The position numbers and the translations under genes are program-made. A DNA stretch of 64,000 nucleotides from Chitinophagales bacterium (GTDB lineage Bacteria > Bacteroidota > Bacteroidia > Chitinophagales > Saprospiraceae), in contig JAIXKS010000037.1 of assembly GCA_026928325.1 (NCBI GenBank), positions 46,711 through 110,710 of the forward strand, in the 5' to 3' direction. Under the pieces are notes generated by a model. It was not told where the DNA came from. It saw only the letters and a list, made by a program, of their open reading frames with translations, and searched no databases. This document shows positions 27,365-36,483 of this stretch, piece after piece; positions within the stretch are counted from its first letter, which is position 1; the number at the start of each line of letters is the position of its first letter.

Positions 27365-28837
27365 ATGATACAAATAAATACAACAGAAAAACAGCAACAT
27401 AGAAAATTATTTGTTACTTGGGCGATAACCTTTCTTATACTTTTCCCAGTACTTATTCTTTTGGGTATGTTGATGCGTATAAAACAGGGTGAAATTATTG
27501 ACATTTCAATGAGTAAGTTTTATTCCTTTATGACCTTACACGGTCTAGGAATGGCCGGCGTCTTATTTAGTATCGCCTTGGCTTCCCTATCCTATTTACT
27601 CGGCACGAGATATTCCAAAATTAGCGTTTCTCTAGGCTACTATGTCTATTATGGCGTCGTCATTGGCGTCGTAGGGCTCGTGATTGGTACCTTAATTGGA
27701 GAATTTGGAGCAGGATGGTATATGCTATATCCGCTACCGTTCAAAGGTGCTTACTGGACCGATTGGTCATTAGGCGTATCCTTTTTCTCTATCCTGATAC
27801 TAGGCGTAGCTTGGCTGATCCAATGTCTGCATATCCTTAATTCTATCGCTAAACAATATGGAGGATTCAAAAATATCCTTGGGTGGCAATATTTAGGCAA
27901 ATCTGAGCCGGCACAAGAACTACCTTCTATTATTCTCATCTCTGCGGTGAGTGTGTTAGCTAGTGTTTTTGCGGTATTGGCAGGTGCAGTCATGGACATC
28001 CTGTTTTTAATGCAATATTTTGAGCCAAGTTTGGAATTAGATCCATTGATGATGAAGAATATTATCTTCTTTTTCGGTCATACGATCGTAAATGCTACGA
28101 TGTATATCGGTATCGCTTGGTTATATGCAATATTACCAGAATTTACAGGAAGGGATTGGAAGATAACGAAAGTCGTCGCCATAGCTTGGAATGCTACTTT
28201 CTTCTTCATTTTATTTGCTTACTTGCATCACCTATATATGGACTTTGTCCAACCGCTTGCATTGCAATATGTCGGTCAAATGGCTTCTTACTTCAGCTCT
28301 GTCCCTGCAACGGCAGTAACGATGTTTGGTGTAATCGGGCAGCTTTATCGTTCAAAAGTCGGATGGAGTATGGTGCCTGTCATGTTTCTCTTAGGCGTAG
28401 CTGGATGGGCTATTGGAGGTTTTGCGGCAGTAGTCGATTCTACGATTGCGGTCAATAGAGCTTTACACAATACACTTTGGGTACCGGCTCACTTTCACAC
28501 CTATATGCTTATGGGAATAGTTTTGATTATTTTTGCTTTTCTATATTACATCGGTGCTAATGAGAATAAAGACAATGACATCGAACCAGGTTGGGGCTTC
28601 AAAACTTTTGTGACAGGTTCTTACGGTTTCTTATTGATGTTCTATCTAGGTGGTTTATTTAGTATTCCTAGACGGTTTTCTGACTATGCCGGAATAGATA
28701 CCCAAGTCATTCACGAAACTGGGGCGCTCTTAGCAAAAATAGCTGTCGTTTTTATAACTTTTATTTTAATTGGTCTTGCAAGTATGTATAGTACCTTAAT
28801 CAAAAAATTATTGCAAAGTCTTAAATTTCAAGCATAA
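27365..28837 (+). CDS. heme-copper oxidoreductase subunit I, B-type; candidate NO reductase (sNOR)
   Basis: This 490-aa polytopic membrane protein is the catalytic subunit of a heme-copper enzyme. Ligands are visible: His59 (TLHG) and His378 for the low-spin heme, His376 for the high-spin heme (VPAHFH), and His239, His288 and His289 for CuB. The His239-His288 spacing (49) equals that of Thermus ba3 oxidase, placing it near the B type, and HNTLWVPAHFH is also B-type. The position four residues after His239, which is the cross-linked Tyr of oxygen reductases, is Asn243 (GHTIVN). Loss of that Tyr is typical of nitric oxide reductases derived from oxidases. With its neighbours it resembles sNOR (NorY). 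NO reduction is inferred. Confidence 0.88.
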   Translation: MIQINTTEKQQHRKLFVTWAITFLILFPVLILLGMLMRIKQGEIIDISMSKFYSFMTLHGLGMAGVLFSIALASLSYLLGTRYSKISVSLGYYVYYGVVIGVVGLVIGTLIGEFGAGWYMLYPLPFKGAYWTDWSLGVSFFSILILGVAWLIQCLHILNSIAKQYGGFKNILGWQYLGKSEPAQELPSIILISAVSVLASVFAVLAGAVMDILFLMQYFEPSLELDPLMMKNIIFFFGHTIVNATMYIGIAWLYAILPEFTGRDWKITKVVAIAWNATFFFILFAYLHHLYMDFVQPLALQYVGQMASYFSSVPATAVTMFGVIGQLYRSKVGWSMVPVMFLLGVAGWAIGGFAAVVDSTIAVNRALHNTLWVPAHFHTYMLMGIVLIIFAFLYYIGANENKDNDIEPGWGFKTFVTGSYGFLLMFYLGGLFSIPRRFSDYAGIDTQVIHETGALLAKIAVVFITFILIGLASMYSTLIKKLLQSLKFQA

Positions 28838-28877
28838 AAAATCCATTTATTGGAACATACCATAAAAATACATCAAG

Positions 28878-29501
28878 ATGAAAAAGGTAATCATTCCCAT
28901 ATCAACATTCATATTATGTGTTTTTATTGTTTATAACTGGACTGCCGGTTTTAGTGCGTTTACGGTATTTTCGGATACCTTGCATAAAGCCGGCAGTTTA
29001 CCTCGTACTTTTCCTGACATCGAACTTATTAGTCAAGATAGTGTTCATTTTAAAATCGGAGATAAAAAAAAATTCAAGCTCGTTAATTACGTTTATCTCA
29101 ATTGTCCACTTGTTTGCCACAAGGTCAACAATCGGCTTGAAGATATCTACCACTCGGTAAGTGATTCGATCATTCCTGCGCAATTGGAATTAATCACCAT
29201 TAGCTTTGACTTAAAATACGATAATATTCAAAAGATAAAAAACTATAGAGCCCGGTTTACGGAAGATATCCATGGATGGACTTTCGCCATCCCAAGTACA
29301 GAGGCACATACTTCTTTTGAGCAGTATCTCCTCGATGTAGGGATTTGGGCAAAACCGGCCAATCAAACCGGCATCATCAACCACTCGGTTTACTTGTTTT
29401 TGCTCTCGCCTGATAATCAAGTAATTGCTGTTTTTGATCCTGCCAGAGAAGATAATTCAGAAATCATCAACAAAACTTTGGGATGGATTCAAAAAGCATA
29501 A
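28878..29501 (+). CDS. SCO1/SenC-type copper chaperone
   Basis: This 207-aa thioredoxin-fold protein delivers or reduces copper for the CuA site of its partner oxidoreductase. An N-terminal membrane anchor (about residues 3-20) is followed by the copper motif C76-P-L-V-C80 and the third ligand His169 (IINHSVYLFLL). It faces the periplasm. It starts 40 bp after subunit I and overlaps the next gene by 19 bp, so it belongs to the same operon. Length and motifs are standard for the family. Confidence 0.92.
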   Translation: MKKVIIPISTFILCVFIVYNWTAGFSAFTVFSDTLHKAGSLPRTFPDIELISQDSVHFKIGDKKKFKLVNYVYLNCPLVCHKVNNRLEDIYHSVSDSIIPAQLELITISFDLKYDNIQKIKNYRARFTEDIHGWTFAIPSTEAHTSFEQYLLDVGIWAKPANQTGIINHSVYLFLLSPDNQVIAVFDPAREDNSEIINKTLGWIQKA

Positions 29502-30049
29502 AATTGCTCTTATTATTTTTTACAGCCATCGTCTTGGTAGTCATAGCTTTCCCCATGAACGAATGGCTGGCGAAGACCATGCTACGCCATCAGCTTATAG
29601 AGATACCTTTAATCTTCTTTTGCGGTATTTTTACCGGCCGGTATATCTGGAAATTATCCGCTAAAGACTCGTACATTGCAGTTTCTATGATTATTTTCAT
29701 CATGTTTTCCTTGATATTTTGGATGCTACCCAAATCCGTGGATCTTGCTGCACTTTCTCCTAGTTTCAACAAAATCATGAATATTCACATCTTTATTGTA
29801 GGATGGTTAACCACATCGGTGTTAAAAGACACCATTTTCGAACTCAAGATCTTTCTGCTAGGTATGATTGCTGCTAAATTGATGGCTGTCGGTGTAACAC
29901 TACGAGTTTTTAATTTATTGCTTTGTAGTGCATTTAGCATAGAGCAGCAAGAAGAAACCGGCTTTTACATGATTTTACTGGCTATTGTCTTATTCATTTA
30001 TACAACTTATGTCCTTATACAAGGCATCTCTCGAACAGCTGCTCAATAG
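29483..30049 (+). CDS. membrane protein of the heme-copper cluster, unknown function
   Basis: The 188-aa protein has about six hydrophobic helices. It starts inside the 3' end of the SCO gene (19-bp overlap). Possible metal- or heme-contacting residues are His37 (KTMLRHQLIEIP) and His101 (MNIHIFIVGW). The sequence has a faint likeness to small oxidase-assembly membrane proteins but no match I can name. It occupies the orf1 position of norSY-senC-orf1 clusters. An assembly or subunit role is likely from context only. Confidence 0.8.
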   Translation: MDSKSIKLLLLFFTAIVLVVIAFPMNEWLAKTMLRHQLIEIPLIFFCGIFTGRYIWKLSAKDSYIAVSMIIFIMFSLIFWMLPKSVDLAALSPSFNKIMNIHIFIVGWLTTSVLKDTIFELKIFLLGMIAAKLMAVGVTLRVFNLLLCSAFSIEQQEETGFYMILLAIVLFIYTTYVLIQGISRTAAQ

Positions 30050-30330
30050 AAAAATAGTATCTTGATTGTTTTGTGTGACATATGACCACAGTGCCCTACC
30101 AAATAGTTGGATTGTAAGACTATATCAACCCGATTTATTTCGAGGTAAATAATCCATGGGTAAAAATATATTCGAATATACTTCATCGTTCGATTTTTAT
30201 AAATTATCTGTCATTGATATGGACTATTTTCATTTGACTCAAAGCTAGTAAATACATAAGCTACAGCGTTTTTTAGACCCATTTTTGTCTATTAACCACA
30301 TATTAAAAATCTAGCTCAAAGCTCCCCATA
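30050..30330. other. non-coding spacer
   Basis: About 280 bp without a credible gene lie between the heme-copper cluster and the tricorn terminator. No terminator for the cluster was found. The only pattern noted is a small imperfect repeat of ctcaaagct near 30238 and 30315. Confidence 0.4.
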
Positions 30331-30331
30331 T

Positions 30332-30367
30332 AAAAAGCCGGACTTTTACCCGATAAAAGCCCGGCTT
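30332..30367 (-). terminator. intrinsic terminator for the tricorn protease gene
   Basis: AAGCCGG-a-CTTTTA pairs with TAAAAG-c-CCGGCTT around a 5-nt loop. On the minus strand the stem is followed by TTTTT (bases 30336-30332). It lies 117 nt beyond the tricorn stop. A fragment of the MITE-like repeat sits between gene and terminator. Confidence 0.8.
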
Positions 30368-30399
30368 AAGGTGATTATATCCGTATTGCACGGAGGTAA

Positions 30400-30421
30400 T
30401 TTTTTTGTTGACAGAGCACTA
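30400..30421 (+). repeat. MITE-like element, right-end fragment
   Basis: TTTTTTTGTTGACAGAGCACTA is shared with the right end of the full copies and nothing else of the element is present. It is a remnant of an element lost by deletion, or a partial insertion, in the 3' untranslated region of the tricorn gene. Confidence 0.75.
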
Positions 30422-30483
30422 AATAGAAGACAATTATTTTTCTTAATGCATATTAAGTCATTAATTGTCATTTGTTTATCATA

Positions 30484-33400
30484 TTATTTATTCCAAATCC
30501 TAGGAGCAGGAACCGGTTTTAATGGTTGCCTATTTTTCAATTCCTTCATGACTTCTTCTATCGCCTTATTCAACTGTTCGTCCTCGCCATTCCACTCTTT
30601 AATCGGGTCGTTGTCGATTTCAATATCCGGATCTACGCCATGATTTTCTATAATCCATTCTCCTGTTTTAGCATCATAGCTGGTAAAGAAAGGCACGCGA
30701 ATATCAGTACCATCCATATATGGCATAGAACCCGAAATACCTATAATACCGCCCCAAGTGCGCGTACCAATCAGCTTACCCAAGCCTAGGGTTTTGAATC
30801 CCCATGGGAACAAATCTCCATCTGAAGCTGAGTATTTATTGATAAGACAAACCTTAGGACCAACCTGTGTTCCATTGGGAATAGTTCCGATTCTATTGGT
30901 ACCTCGTCCCATGGTCAACCTATAGGGTTCTCTCGACAATCTTTCGAGAATCATCGGCGAAACATTGCCACCACCATTTGCACGATCATCGATAATAAGG
31001 CCTTCCTTATCCAACTGTGGATAATAATAGCGTGCAAACTCATTCAACCCTTCTACACCCATATCCGGAATGTATATATAACCGATTTTGCCGCCTGACG
31101 CTTGCTCAACTTTACGGATATTATTCTGAACCCATTCGTATTGGTACAAAGCACTTTCGTTTTCTATCGGCTTGATTACTATTTTAACGGCACCTTCTAA
31201 CTTAGCCTTGCTATTGACCATTAGTTCTGTTGCTACGTTGGCTTTACCTACGAGAAGTGCGTACATATCCTTGACTGTATTGGTAGGCACACCATCAATA
31301 GACACGATAAAATCACCTTTTTTGACCTGAACACCAGGCTCCATCAATGGTGACCGAAGTTCAGGATCCCAAGAAGCACCTTCAAGGATTTTCTCAATTT
31401 TAAAAAATCCACTTTTATCTCTTGATATTTCTGCTCCGAGTAAGCCCATTTTTACTCTGTCGGCTCTTTTGGCTTCACCTGGATTCACATAAGCATGACC
31501 GCTGTTCAACTCACCGATCATCTCTCCTATCAAGTAATTGAGATCTAATCGATTTTTAACATAAGGCAACATCACCGCATACTTTTGCTTCATCGCTTTC
31601 CAATCCACGCCATGCATATTGCTAACATAAAATCCATCTCGATACACGCGCCAAGCCTCGTCAAATATTTGTGGCCACTCTTGCGAATAATCAACCGTAA
31701 TCTTTAAATCAGAAAGATTGATACCTTCTTTCAAATCTGCCTTTGCTTTTGGAATATTCATCACAAAATATTGTCCTCTCTTCGAAAAAAGAGCCTTCTT
31801 ACTTCCGTAATCAACCCGCATAGAAGCACCTTCCACTACAGTTTCCTCCTTGGATGTCTGAAGATCAAAAACCATGGTGTTACCGCCCTTAGAATAGAAG
31901 ACTTTGTCTCCTTCCATATAAAAATTACGATACGATCCGGCATCTACAGGAAGGCGCACGATACGATCGGTGATACCTTCAAAATCAAACGACACTTGGA
32001 CCGTGCTGTCTTTCTTTTCAGGTACCTTCTTTTCATTAACAACTGCATCTTTTCCTAAAAATGGAGATGGTGTATCCTTCTTCAATAGGCTTAGATATAC
32101 TGCACTTGAATTGTTAAAAGTATAAACGTGGTTCCATTCTTTACTGCCATATACCGGATTAAAATCTCTAGCCGATGAAAATACAATATACTTGCCGTCG
32201 GTACTAAATACTGGACTATATGATTCATACCATTTGTCTGTTATAGCATATTCTTTCTTTGAGGACAACTCCATCACATAAACTACATTAAAGTTATTGG
32301 AAGCTCTTCTGGTATAAGTTATCCATTTGCTATCCGGAGAGAAAGCAACGCTTCTTGGTTCATCCGAAGGTTCTTGTAGTAAGACGGTCTTTTGTTTGGA
32401 AGCTATGTTTACATGGGCGATCCTGTTTTCTCGATCTGTATAAACGATAGACTTCGAATCTGGACTCCAATCAAATCCACGAATATAGGTATCATTTTTT
32501 TGTGTCAATTGAACTACCGCTCCGTTTCCAACTTCATAAGTGTATAACTCTGTCTCGCCGCTCTTGTCCGAAATATACGCAATATACTTGCCATCTGGCG
32601 ACCACTGCGCGCCACGTTCATGCGCTCCCGGAGTTCGTGTAATATTTCTGGTAACGCCTTTACTCGCTGGCACATCAAACACTTCTCCTCTACTTGTGAT
32701 GGCCAATCGTTCGCCATCAGGAGAAAGACTTGCATAGGTTATGTAATCCTTGCCATCTTTTATTTCGTTTCGCGCATATATATTATCTGAAGTTAGTGTT
32801 ATACTTATTTTCTCAGGACTTCCTTTTGTTACATCCAATTTATACAAAAATCCGCCATTTTCAAAAACCACGATATTGCCGTGATGGCTTGGAAATTTAA
32901 TATCGTACTCCTTAAAATTGGTTACTTTAGACGTTTGCTTGGTCTTGGTATCATACACAAATAGATTCATAATGCGGTCTCTATCCGATATAAAATAAAT
33001 CTTATCTCCGATCCACATTGGCATGATATCTTGGGCTTTGTTTTCAGTGATATTTTGAACAGACTTGGCATTCGGATCATAAATCCAAATATCGTCTGCC
33101 ATACCACCTTGGTAATATTTCCAAGTTCTAAATTCACGCATCACACGATTATACGCCAATCTTTTACCATCCGGAGCATAGGAGCAAAAACCGCCTTCTG
33201 GCAATGGCAATCCTTCCGACAAACCGCCTTCTTTATCAACCAGATATAATCTACCGGTAAAACTACTTGTGATTCTATTGCGATAAATGACGCTCTGACC
33301 ATTTGGCGTCCAGCCCATGACGATATTATTCGGCCCCATCCGATCACCAATATCATCACGCTTATTGGTAGCAGTATAGGTCAATCTCAAGGGTTCTCCA

Positions 33401-33681
33401 CCTTGGACGGGCACTGTATATACTTCCGTATTTCCGTCGTACTGTCCGGTAAAAGCAATGGTTTTCCCATCTGGCGAAAACTTCGGAAACATCTCATAGC
33501 CAATATGGGATGTCAATCGCACCGCAGCACCACCACCGATCGACACCTTATAAAGGTCGCCAGCATAAGAAAAAACAACTTCACTGCCATTGGTCGTTGG
33601 AAATCGAAGCAACCTAGCTTCTTGCGCCGAAAGCCATGAAATAACTAAGGTAAATAATACAACAAGATTTAATCTCTTCAT
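30484..33681 (-). CDS. tricorn-like protease, S41 family
   Basis: This 1065-aa exported peptidase has a signal peptide (MKRLNLVVLFTLVISWLSAQ). An N-terminal region of WD40/TolB-type beta-propeller repeats follows (FSPDGKTIAFTGQ, WSPDGKYIAYISD, FSPDSKWITYT). Then come a tricorn C1-type domain, a PDZ domain (about 790-860) and the S41 catalytic core. Catalytic residues fit tricorn: His in LNSGHAYV, nucleophile Ser953 in YSASDGDLFPWGF, and Glu in IIENHGVDPD. Such proteins degrade oligopeptides. The signal peptide indicates action outside the cytoplasm, unlike archaeal tricorn. A TATCTTTG promoter element lies upstream. Confidence 0.94.
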   Translation of the reverse strand: MKRLNLVVLFTLVISWLSAQEARLLRFPTTNGSEVVFSYAGDLYKVSIGGGAAVRLTSHIGYEMFPKFSPDGKTIAFTGQYDGNTEVYTVPVQGGEPLRLTYTATNKRDDIGDRMGPNNIVMGWTPNGQSVIYRNRITSSFTGRLYLVDKEGGLSEGLPLPEGGFCSYAPDGKRLAYNRVMREFRTWKYYQGGMADDIWIYDPNAKSVQNITENKAQDIMPMWIGDKIYFISDRDRIMNLFVYDTKTKQTSKVTNFKEYDIKFPSHHGNIVVFENGGFLYKLDVTKGSPEKISITLTSDNIYARNEIKDGKDYITYASLSPDGERLAITSRGEVFDVPASKGVTRNITRTPGAHERGAQWSPDGKYIAYISDKSGETELYTYEVGNGAVVQLTQKNDTYIRGFDWSPDSKSIVYTDRENRIAHVNIASKQKTVLLQEPSDEPRSVAFSPDSKWITYTRRASNNFNVVYVMELSSKKEYAITDKWYESYSPVFSTDGKYIVFSSARDFNPVYGSKEWNHVYTFNNSSAVYLSLLKKDTPSPFLGKDAVVNEKKVPEKKDSTVQVSFDFEGITDRIVRLPVDAGSYRNFYMEGDKVFYSKGGNTMVFDLQTSKEETVVEGASMRVDYGSKKALFSKRGQYFVMNIPKAKADLKEGINLSDLKITVDYSQEWPQIFDEAWRVYRDGFYVSNMHGVDWKAMKQKYAVMLPYVKNRLDLNYLIGEMIGELNSGHAYVNPGEAKRADRVKMGLLGAEISRDKSGFFKIEKILEGASWDPELRSPLMEPGVQVKKGDFIVSIDGVPTNTVKDMYALLVGKANVATELMVNSKAKLEGAVKIVIKPIENESALYQYEWVQNNIRKVEQASGGKIGYIYIPDMGVEGLNEFARYYYPQLDKEGLIIDDRANGGGNVSPMILERLSREPYRLTMGRGTNRIGTIPNGTQVGPKVCLINKYSASDGDLFPWGFKTLGLGKLIGTRTWGGIIGISGSMPYMDGTDIRVPFFTSYDAKTGEWIIENHGVDPDIEIDNDPIKEWNGEDEQLNKAIEEVMKELKNRQPLKPVPAPRIWNK

Positions 33682-33751
33682 ATACTTATTTTTATTATAA
33701 TGGTTAATACAATTACATTGAATTCTAGGCGCCCATCTCTAAGCTTATGTC

Positions 33752-33785
33752 AAAGATAGGCTTTTAGTTGTATATCACCACAAAT
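33752..33785 (-). promoter_or_regulatory. promoter of the tricorn protease gene
   Basis: On the minus strand TTTG (33785-33782), a 22-nt spacer and TATCTTTG (33759-33752). The predicted leader is about 65 nt before the ATG at 33681. Confidence 0.5.
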
Positions 33786-33928
33786 TTCTGCGAAACACTT
33801 TAAATTAGAAGGATAATTAGCCATTTAACCCTAAAAAATGCACCTCCATTTGTAAATAACGGCTCGATTAAACATGTAAATGTATAAGCTACTTTACATC
33901 CATCCTTCTTTTGACTCCCTAAAAATGG

Positions 33929-33936
33929 TACATTTG
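33929..33936 (+). promoter_or_regulatory. -7 promoter element before the broken membrane-protein gene
   Basis: TACATTTG matches TAnnTTTG and lies 20 nt before the ATG at 33956. TTTG at 33910-33913 is only 15 nt upstream, shorter than usual. Confidence 0.45.
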
Positions 33937-33955
33937 CAAGTAATAACCCAATGCT

Positions 33956-34580
33956 ATGATTATGCGCTCCACAAAATACTCAACAAAGAACCTTTTAAAA
34001 TCAATGAATGGAATGCATCCAATAAAGCTTTTAGGATTGATAATTATCGGGCTTGCTGTCGGTTCTTCATTGAAGGCCCAAGTCTCACAAATTGATGATT
34101 ACATTGGCATTGGATCAGCTTGACAAACCTTCGTCTTTCCTGATCAACTCGAATGGAAAAAGAATAAGGCTGCATTATTATTTTATGTTTGGCGGCAATG
34201 TAGGCTATGCTCTTGTGAATAATAGAACCTTTTTGATTAGTCCGGTTGCAGGGCTGGGTCTCAACATTTTAACTTCTTCGCCCTTTCCTAGCTCCAATGA
34301 TAACACTAATAACGAGCCGACCCTAGTATATTATAACTTGGGTGGCTTTATAAACATAAAACCCTTCCAGCTCTTTAGGAGGCGCTACTTGCTTAATGGT
34401 CAAGACATTCAGTATTCTTATTTGAGAATCAATGCGGGCGTCAAACAAGGTATTGTCAATACAAAATATCCGGAATACTATACAGGTTCTATGGTTTATA
34501 TCTCCTTGGGTTTGGGTGAATTTTATGGAAAGATGACTCCAGCATCGTTGGATTTATCGCCCGACGACCTTCCATACTAA
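33956..34580 (+). pseudogene. outer-membrane beta-barrel-like protein, frameshifted
   Basis: Two overlapping frames look like one broken gene. The first (33956-34123, 55 aa) carries a signal peptide (HPIKLLGLIIIGLAVGSSLKAQ) and then VSQIDDYIGIGS before a TGA at 34121. The second (open from 34092 to 34580, 162 aa, +1 frame) has beta-barrel character (FMFGGNVGYALVNNRTFLISPVAGLGLNI, then YYNLGGFINIKPFQLFRRRY) but no signal peptide of its own. A one- or two-base indel between about 34100 and 34125 would join them. A sequencing error would give the same picture. The alternative is that 34092-34580 is an intact short gene. Confidence 0.55.
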
Positions 34581-34756
34581 TCATATAATAACAACATAGC
34601 TCATCGATTCTATCACCTTCTATCCTATTGGAATTATCGCCCATTTCCTTATCAAATACACAGAATCAACGAAAAATCAATGACGTTCAAAAACCATTTA
34701 TAATCAGCACAATGAGGTCTTTGTCGCATTTTGTCTGAATTTTCGCAGGAAAGCCT

Positions 34757-34764
34757 TACCTTTG
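34757..34764 (+). promoter_or_regulatory. -7 promoter element for the DEAD-box helicase gene
   Basis: TACCTTTG, with TTTG at 34730-34733 (23-nt spacer). The ATG at 34792 follows after a leader of about 20 nt. Confidence 0.5.
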
Positions 34765-34791
34765 TAGCCATTAATATCGTAATATCGCTGG

Positions 34792-36126
34792 ATGACCTTT
34801 AAAGCATTTAATCTAAACAATCCATTGTGGAACGCATTGGATGACGCCGGTATCTCTATACCCACACATATTCAAAAAGAAACCTTTCCGGTGATTATGT
34901 CCGGACGAGATGTTCTAGGAATAGCTCAAACAGGTACAGGAAAAACGCTGGCTTATCTCCTACCGTTGCTCAAATTATGGAATTTCAACAAAACCAGACA
35001 CACGTCAGTACTGATCATCGTACCTACCCGAGAACTCGTAATCCAAGTTGTCGAAACTGCTGAAATGCTCGCAAAATACATGAATGTTGTCGTTCGTGGT
35101 GTATATGGTGGCACCAACTTAAAAACACAAGCTTACGAACTTGCCGAAGGTTGCGATATCTTGGTCGGAACGCCAGGAAGATTGTTGGATCTAGGATATC
35201 ACGGTTCCTTAAACTTAAAATCCATCAAAAAACTGGTTATTGACGAAGTGGATGAAATGCTTTCACTAGGTTTTAGAAGCCAATTGCAACACATTTTCGA
35301 CCTCCTACCAGAGAAGCGCCAAAACTTGATGTTTTCTGCTACGATGACCGACGATGTAGCGCAATTGCTCGAAGATGAATTTAACAATCCAGAAAGTATC
35401 GAAGCCGCACCTTCAGGAACACCGCTAGACAATATCCATCAACTCGCTTACAGAATACCTAACTTCAATACAAAACTCAATTTGCTGGATATATTATTGG
35501 ATGCCCATCCCGAAATGACCAAAATATTGATGTTCGTATCGACCAAGGCACTCGCAGATGCATTATTTCACCGGATGGAAGAAAAGCACGAAGGAAAAAT
35601 CGGAGTCATCCACTCCAATAAAGATCAAAATTATCGTTTTAATGCCGTAAATAGCTTTAAAAACGGCTCCTACCGAATGCTTATAGCAACGGATATTGTC
35701 GCCCGTGGTATAGATATAGAAGACGTATCCCATGTGATCAATTTTGACCTACCCGAAGAACCACAAAATTATATTCACAGAATCGGAAGAACCGGAAGAG
35801 CCGATAAAACAGGAGAAGCCATCACTTTTATTAGTGACTTTGACACCGAAAAGCACGCAGCTATCGAAGATTTTATGTCCTATGTTATCCCACAGCAACC
35901 ACTACCCGAAAACTTAGAAATATCGGATATACTCATTGAGGCCGAAAAGCCGGAAATAAAAATGAAAAACGTCTTAATCAAACTACCACAAGTAGGAGAC
36001 AACAGCGCCTTTCATGAGAAAAAATCTAAAAACCAAAAAGTAAATATAAAAATCCGCTACAAAGACAAAATGATGGCCAAATACGGCAAGCCCAAGACAA
36101 GAGGTCAAAAAAAGAAGAAAAAATAA
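34792..36126 (+). CDS. DEAD-box RNA helicase
   Basis: This 444-aa ATP-dependent RNA helicase probably acts in ribosome assembly or RNA decay. Motifs in order: Q-motif region NPLWNALDDAGISIPTHIQKETFPVI, motif I AQTGTGKT, Ia PTRELVIQV, Ib GTPGRLLDL, motif II DEVD (in place of DEAD), motif III SAT, motif V ATDIVARGIDI and motif VI HRIGRTGRA. The tail after about residue 400 is strongly basic (KYGKPKTRGQKKKKK), as in RhlE-like proteins, and would aid RNA binding. The Ala to Val change in motif II should be tolerated, since the metal-binding Asp-Glu is intact. Confidence 0.93.
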   Translation: MTFKAFNLNNPLWNALDDAGISIPTHIQKETFPVIMSGRDVLGIAQTGTGKTLAYLLPLLKLWNFNKTRHTSVLIIVPTRELVIQVVETAEMLAKYMNVVVRGVYGGTNLKTQAYELAEGCDILVGTPGRLLDLGYHGSLNLKSIKKLVIDEVDEMLSLGFRSQLQHIFDLLPEKRQNLMFSATMTDDVAQLLEDEFNNPESIEAAPSGTPLDNIHQLAYRIPNFNTKLNLLDILLDAHPEMTKILMFVSTKALADALFHRMEEKHEGKIGVIHSNKDQNYRFNAVNSFKNGSYRMLIATDIVARGIDIEDVSHVINFDLPEEPQNYIHRIGRTGRADKTGEAITFISDFDTEKHAAIEDFMSYVIPQQPLPENLEISDILIEAEKPEIKMKNVLIKLPQVGDNSAFHEKKSKNQKVNIKIRYKDKMMAKYGKPKTRGQKKKKK

Positions 36127-36166
36127 ATGGGTGAAATTGACAGGTAGTAACTTCTTGTTAGCTAGC

Positions 36167-36328
36167 TAGTGTAGCGTCCATAAAAAGACTTAAATTATAA
36201 TGGAAGTTATTTTTTTAAAGATCAAGGCGAAAAACGCAGGCATAGTGGTAACTATGGTGAGTATTTTTAACGATGAGATTTAAAAAACAACAAGATTTCA
36301 TTAAGATCCTTTTGTTGACGGAGCACAA
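36167..36328 (+). repeat. MITE-like element, copy 4
   Basis: This 162-bp copy has decayed ends (TAGTGTAGCGTC and GACGGAGCACAA) but a well-kept interior, including CATAGT-GGTA-ACTATG. It lies between the DEAD-box helicase gene and the restriction island, about 155 bp before the flanking repeat of that island. Confidence 0.88.
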
Positions 36329-36408
36329 GTCATTACGCATACGAAGCATACTTTTAAGTACGGTGAAAGATTCATAAAGGATACTTTCAGGTGGTTATAA
36401 GAAGAGTA

Positions 36409-36440
36409 TTTGAATATTTATAAGAGTTTGCTTATATTTG
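36409..36440 (+). promoter_or_regulatory. promoter of the hsd island
   Basis: TTTG (36409-36412), a 20-nt spacer and TATATTTG (36433-36440), an exact Bacteroidota promoter. The predicted leader to hsdR (ATG 36562) is about 115 nt and contains the flanking repeat at 36484-36536. Confidence 0.7.
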
Positions 36441-36483
36441 CGTGTTATGAGCGTACAATTATACCTTTCCTTGTAAAATATAA

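Noticed and set aside
33880-34095. 71-codon frame before the broken membrane-protein gene
   Set aside because: It overlaps the promoter element at 33929-33936 and the signal-peptide frame, which explain the DNA better.
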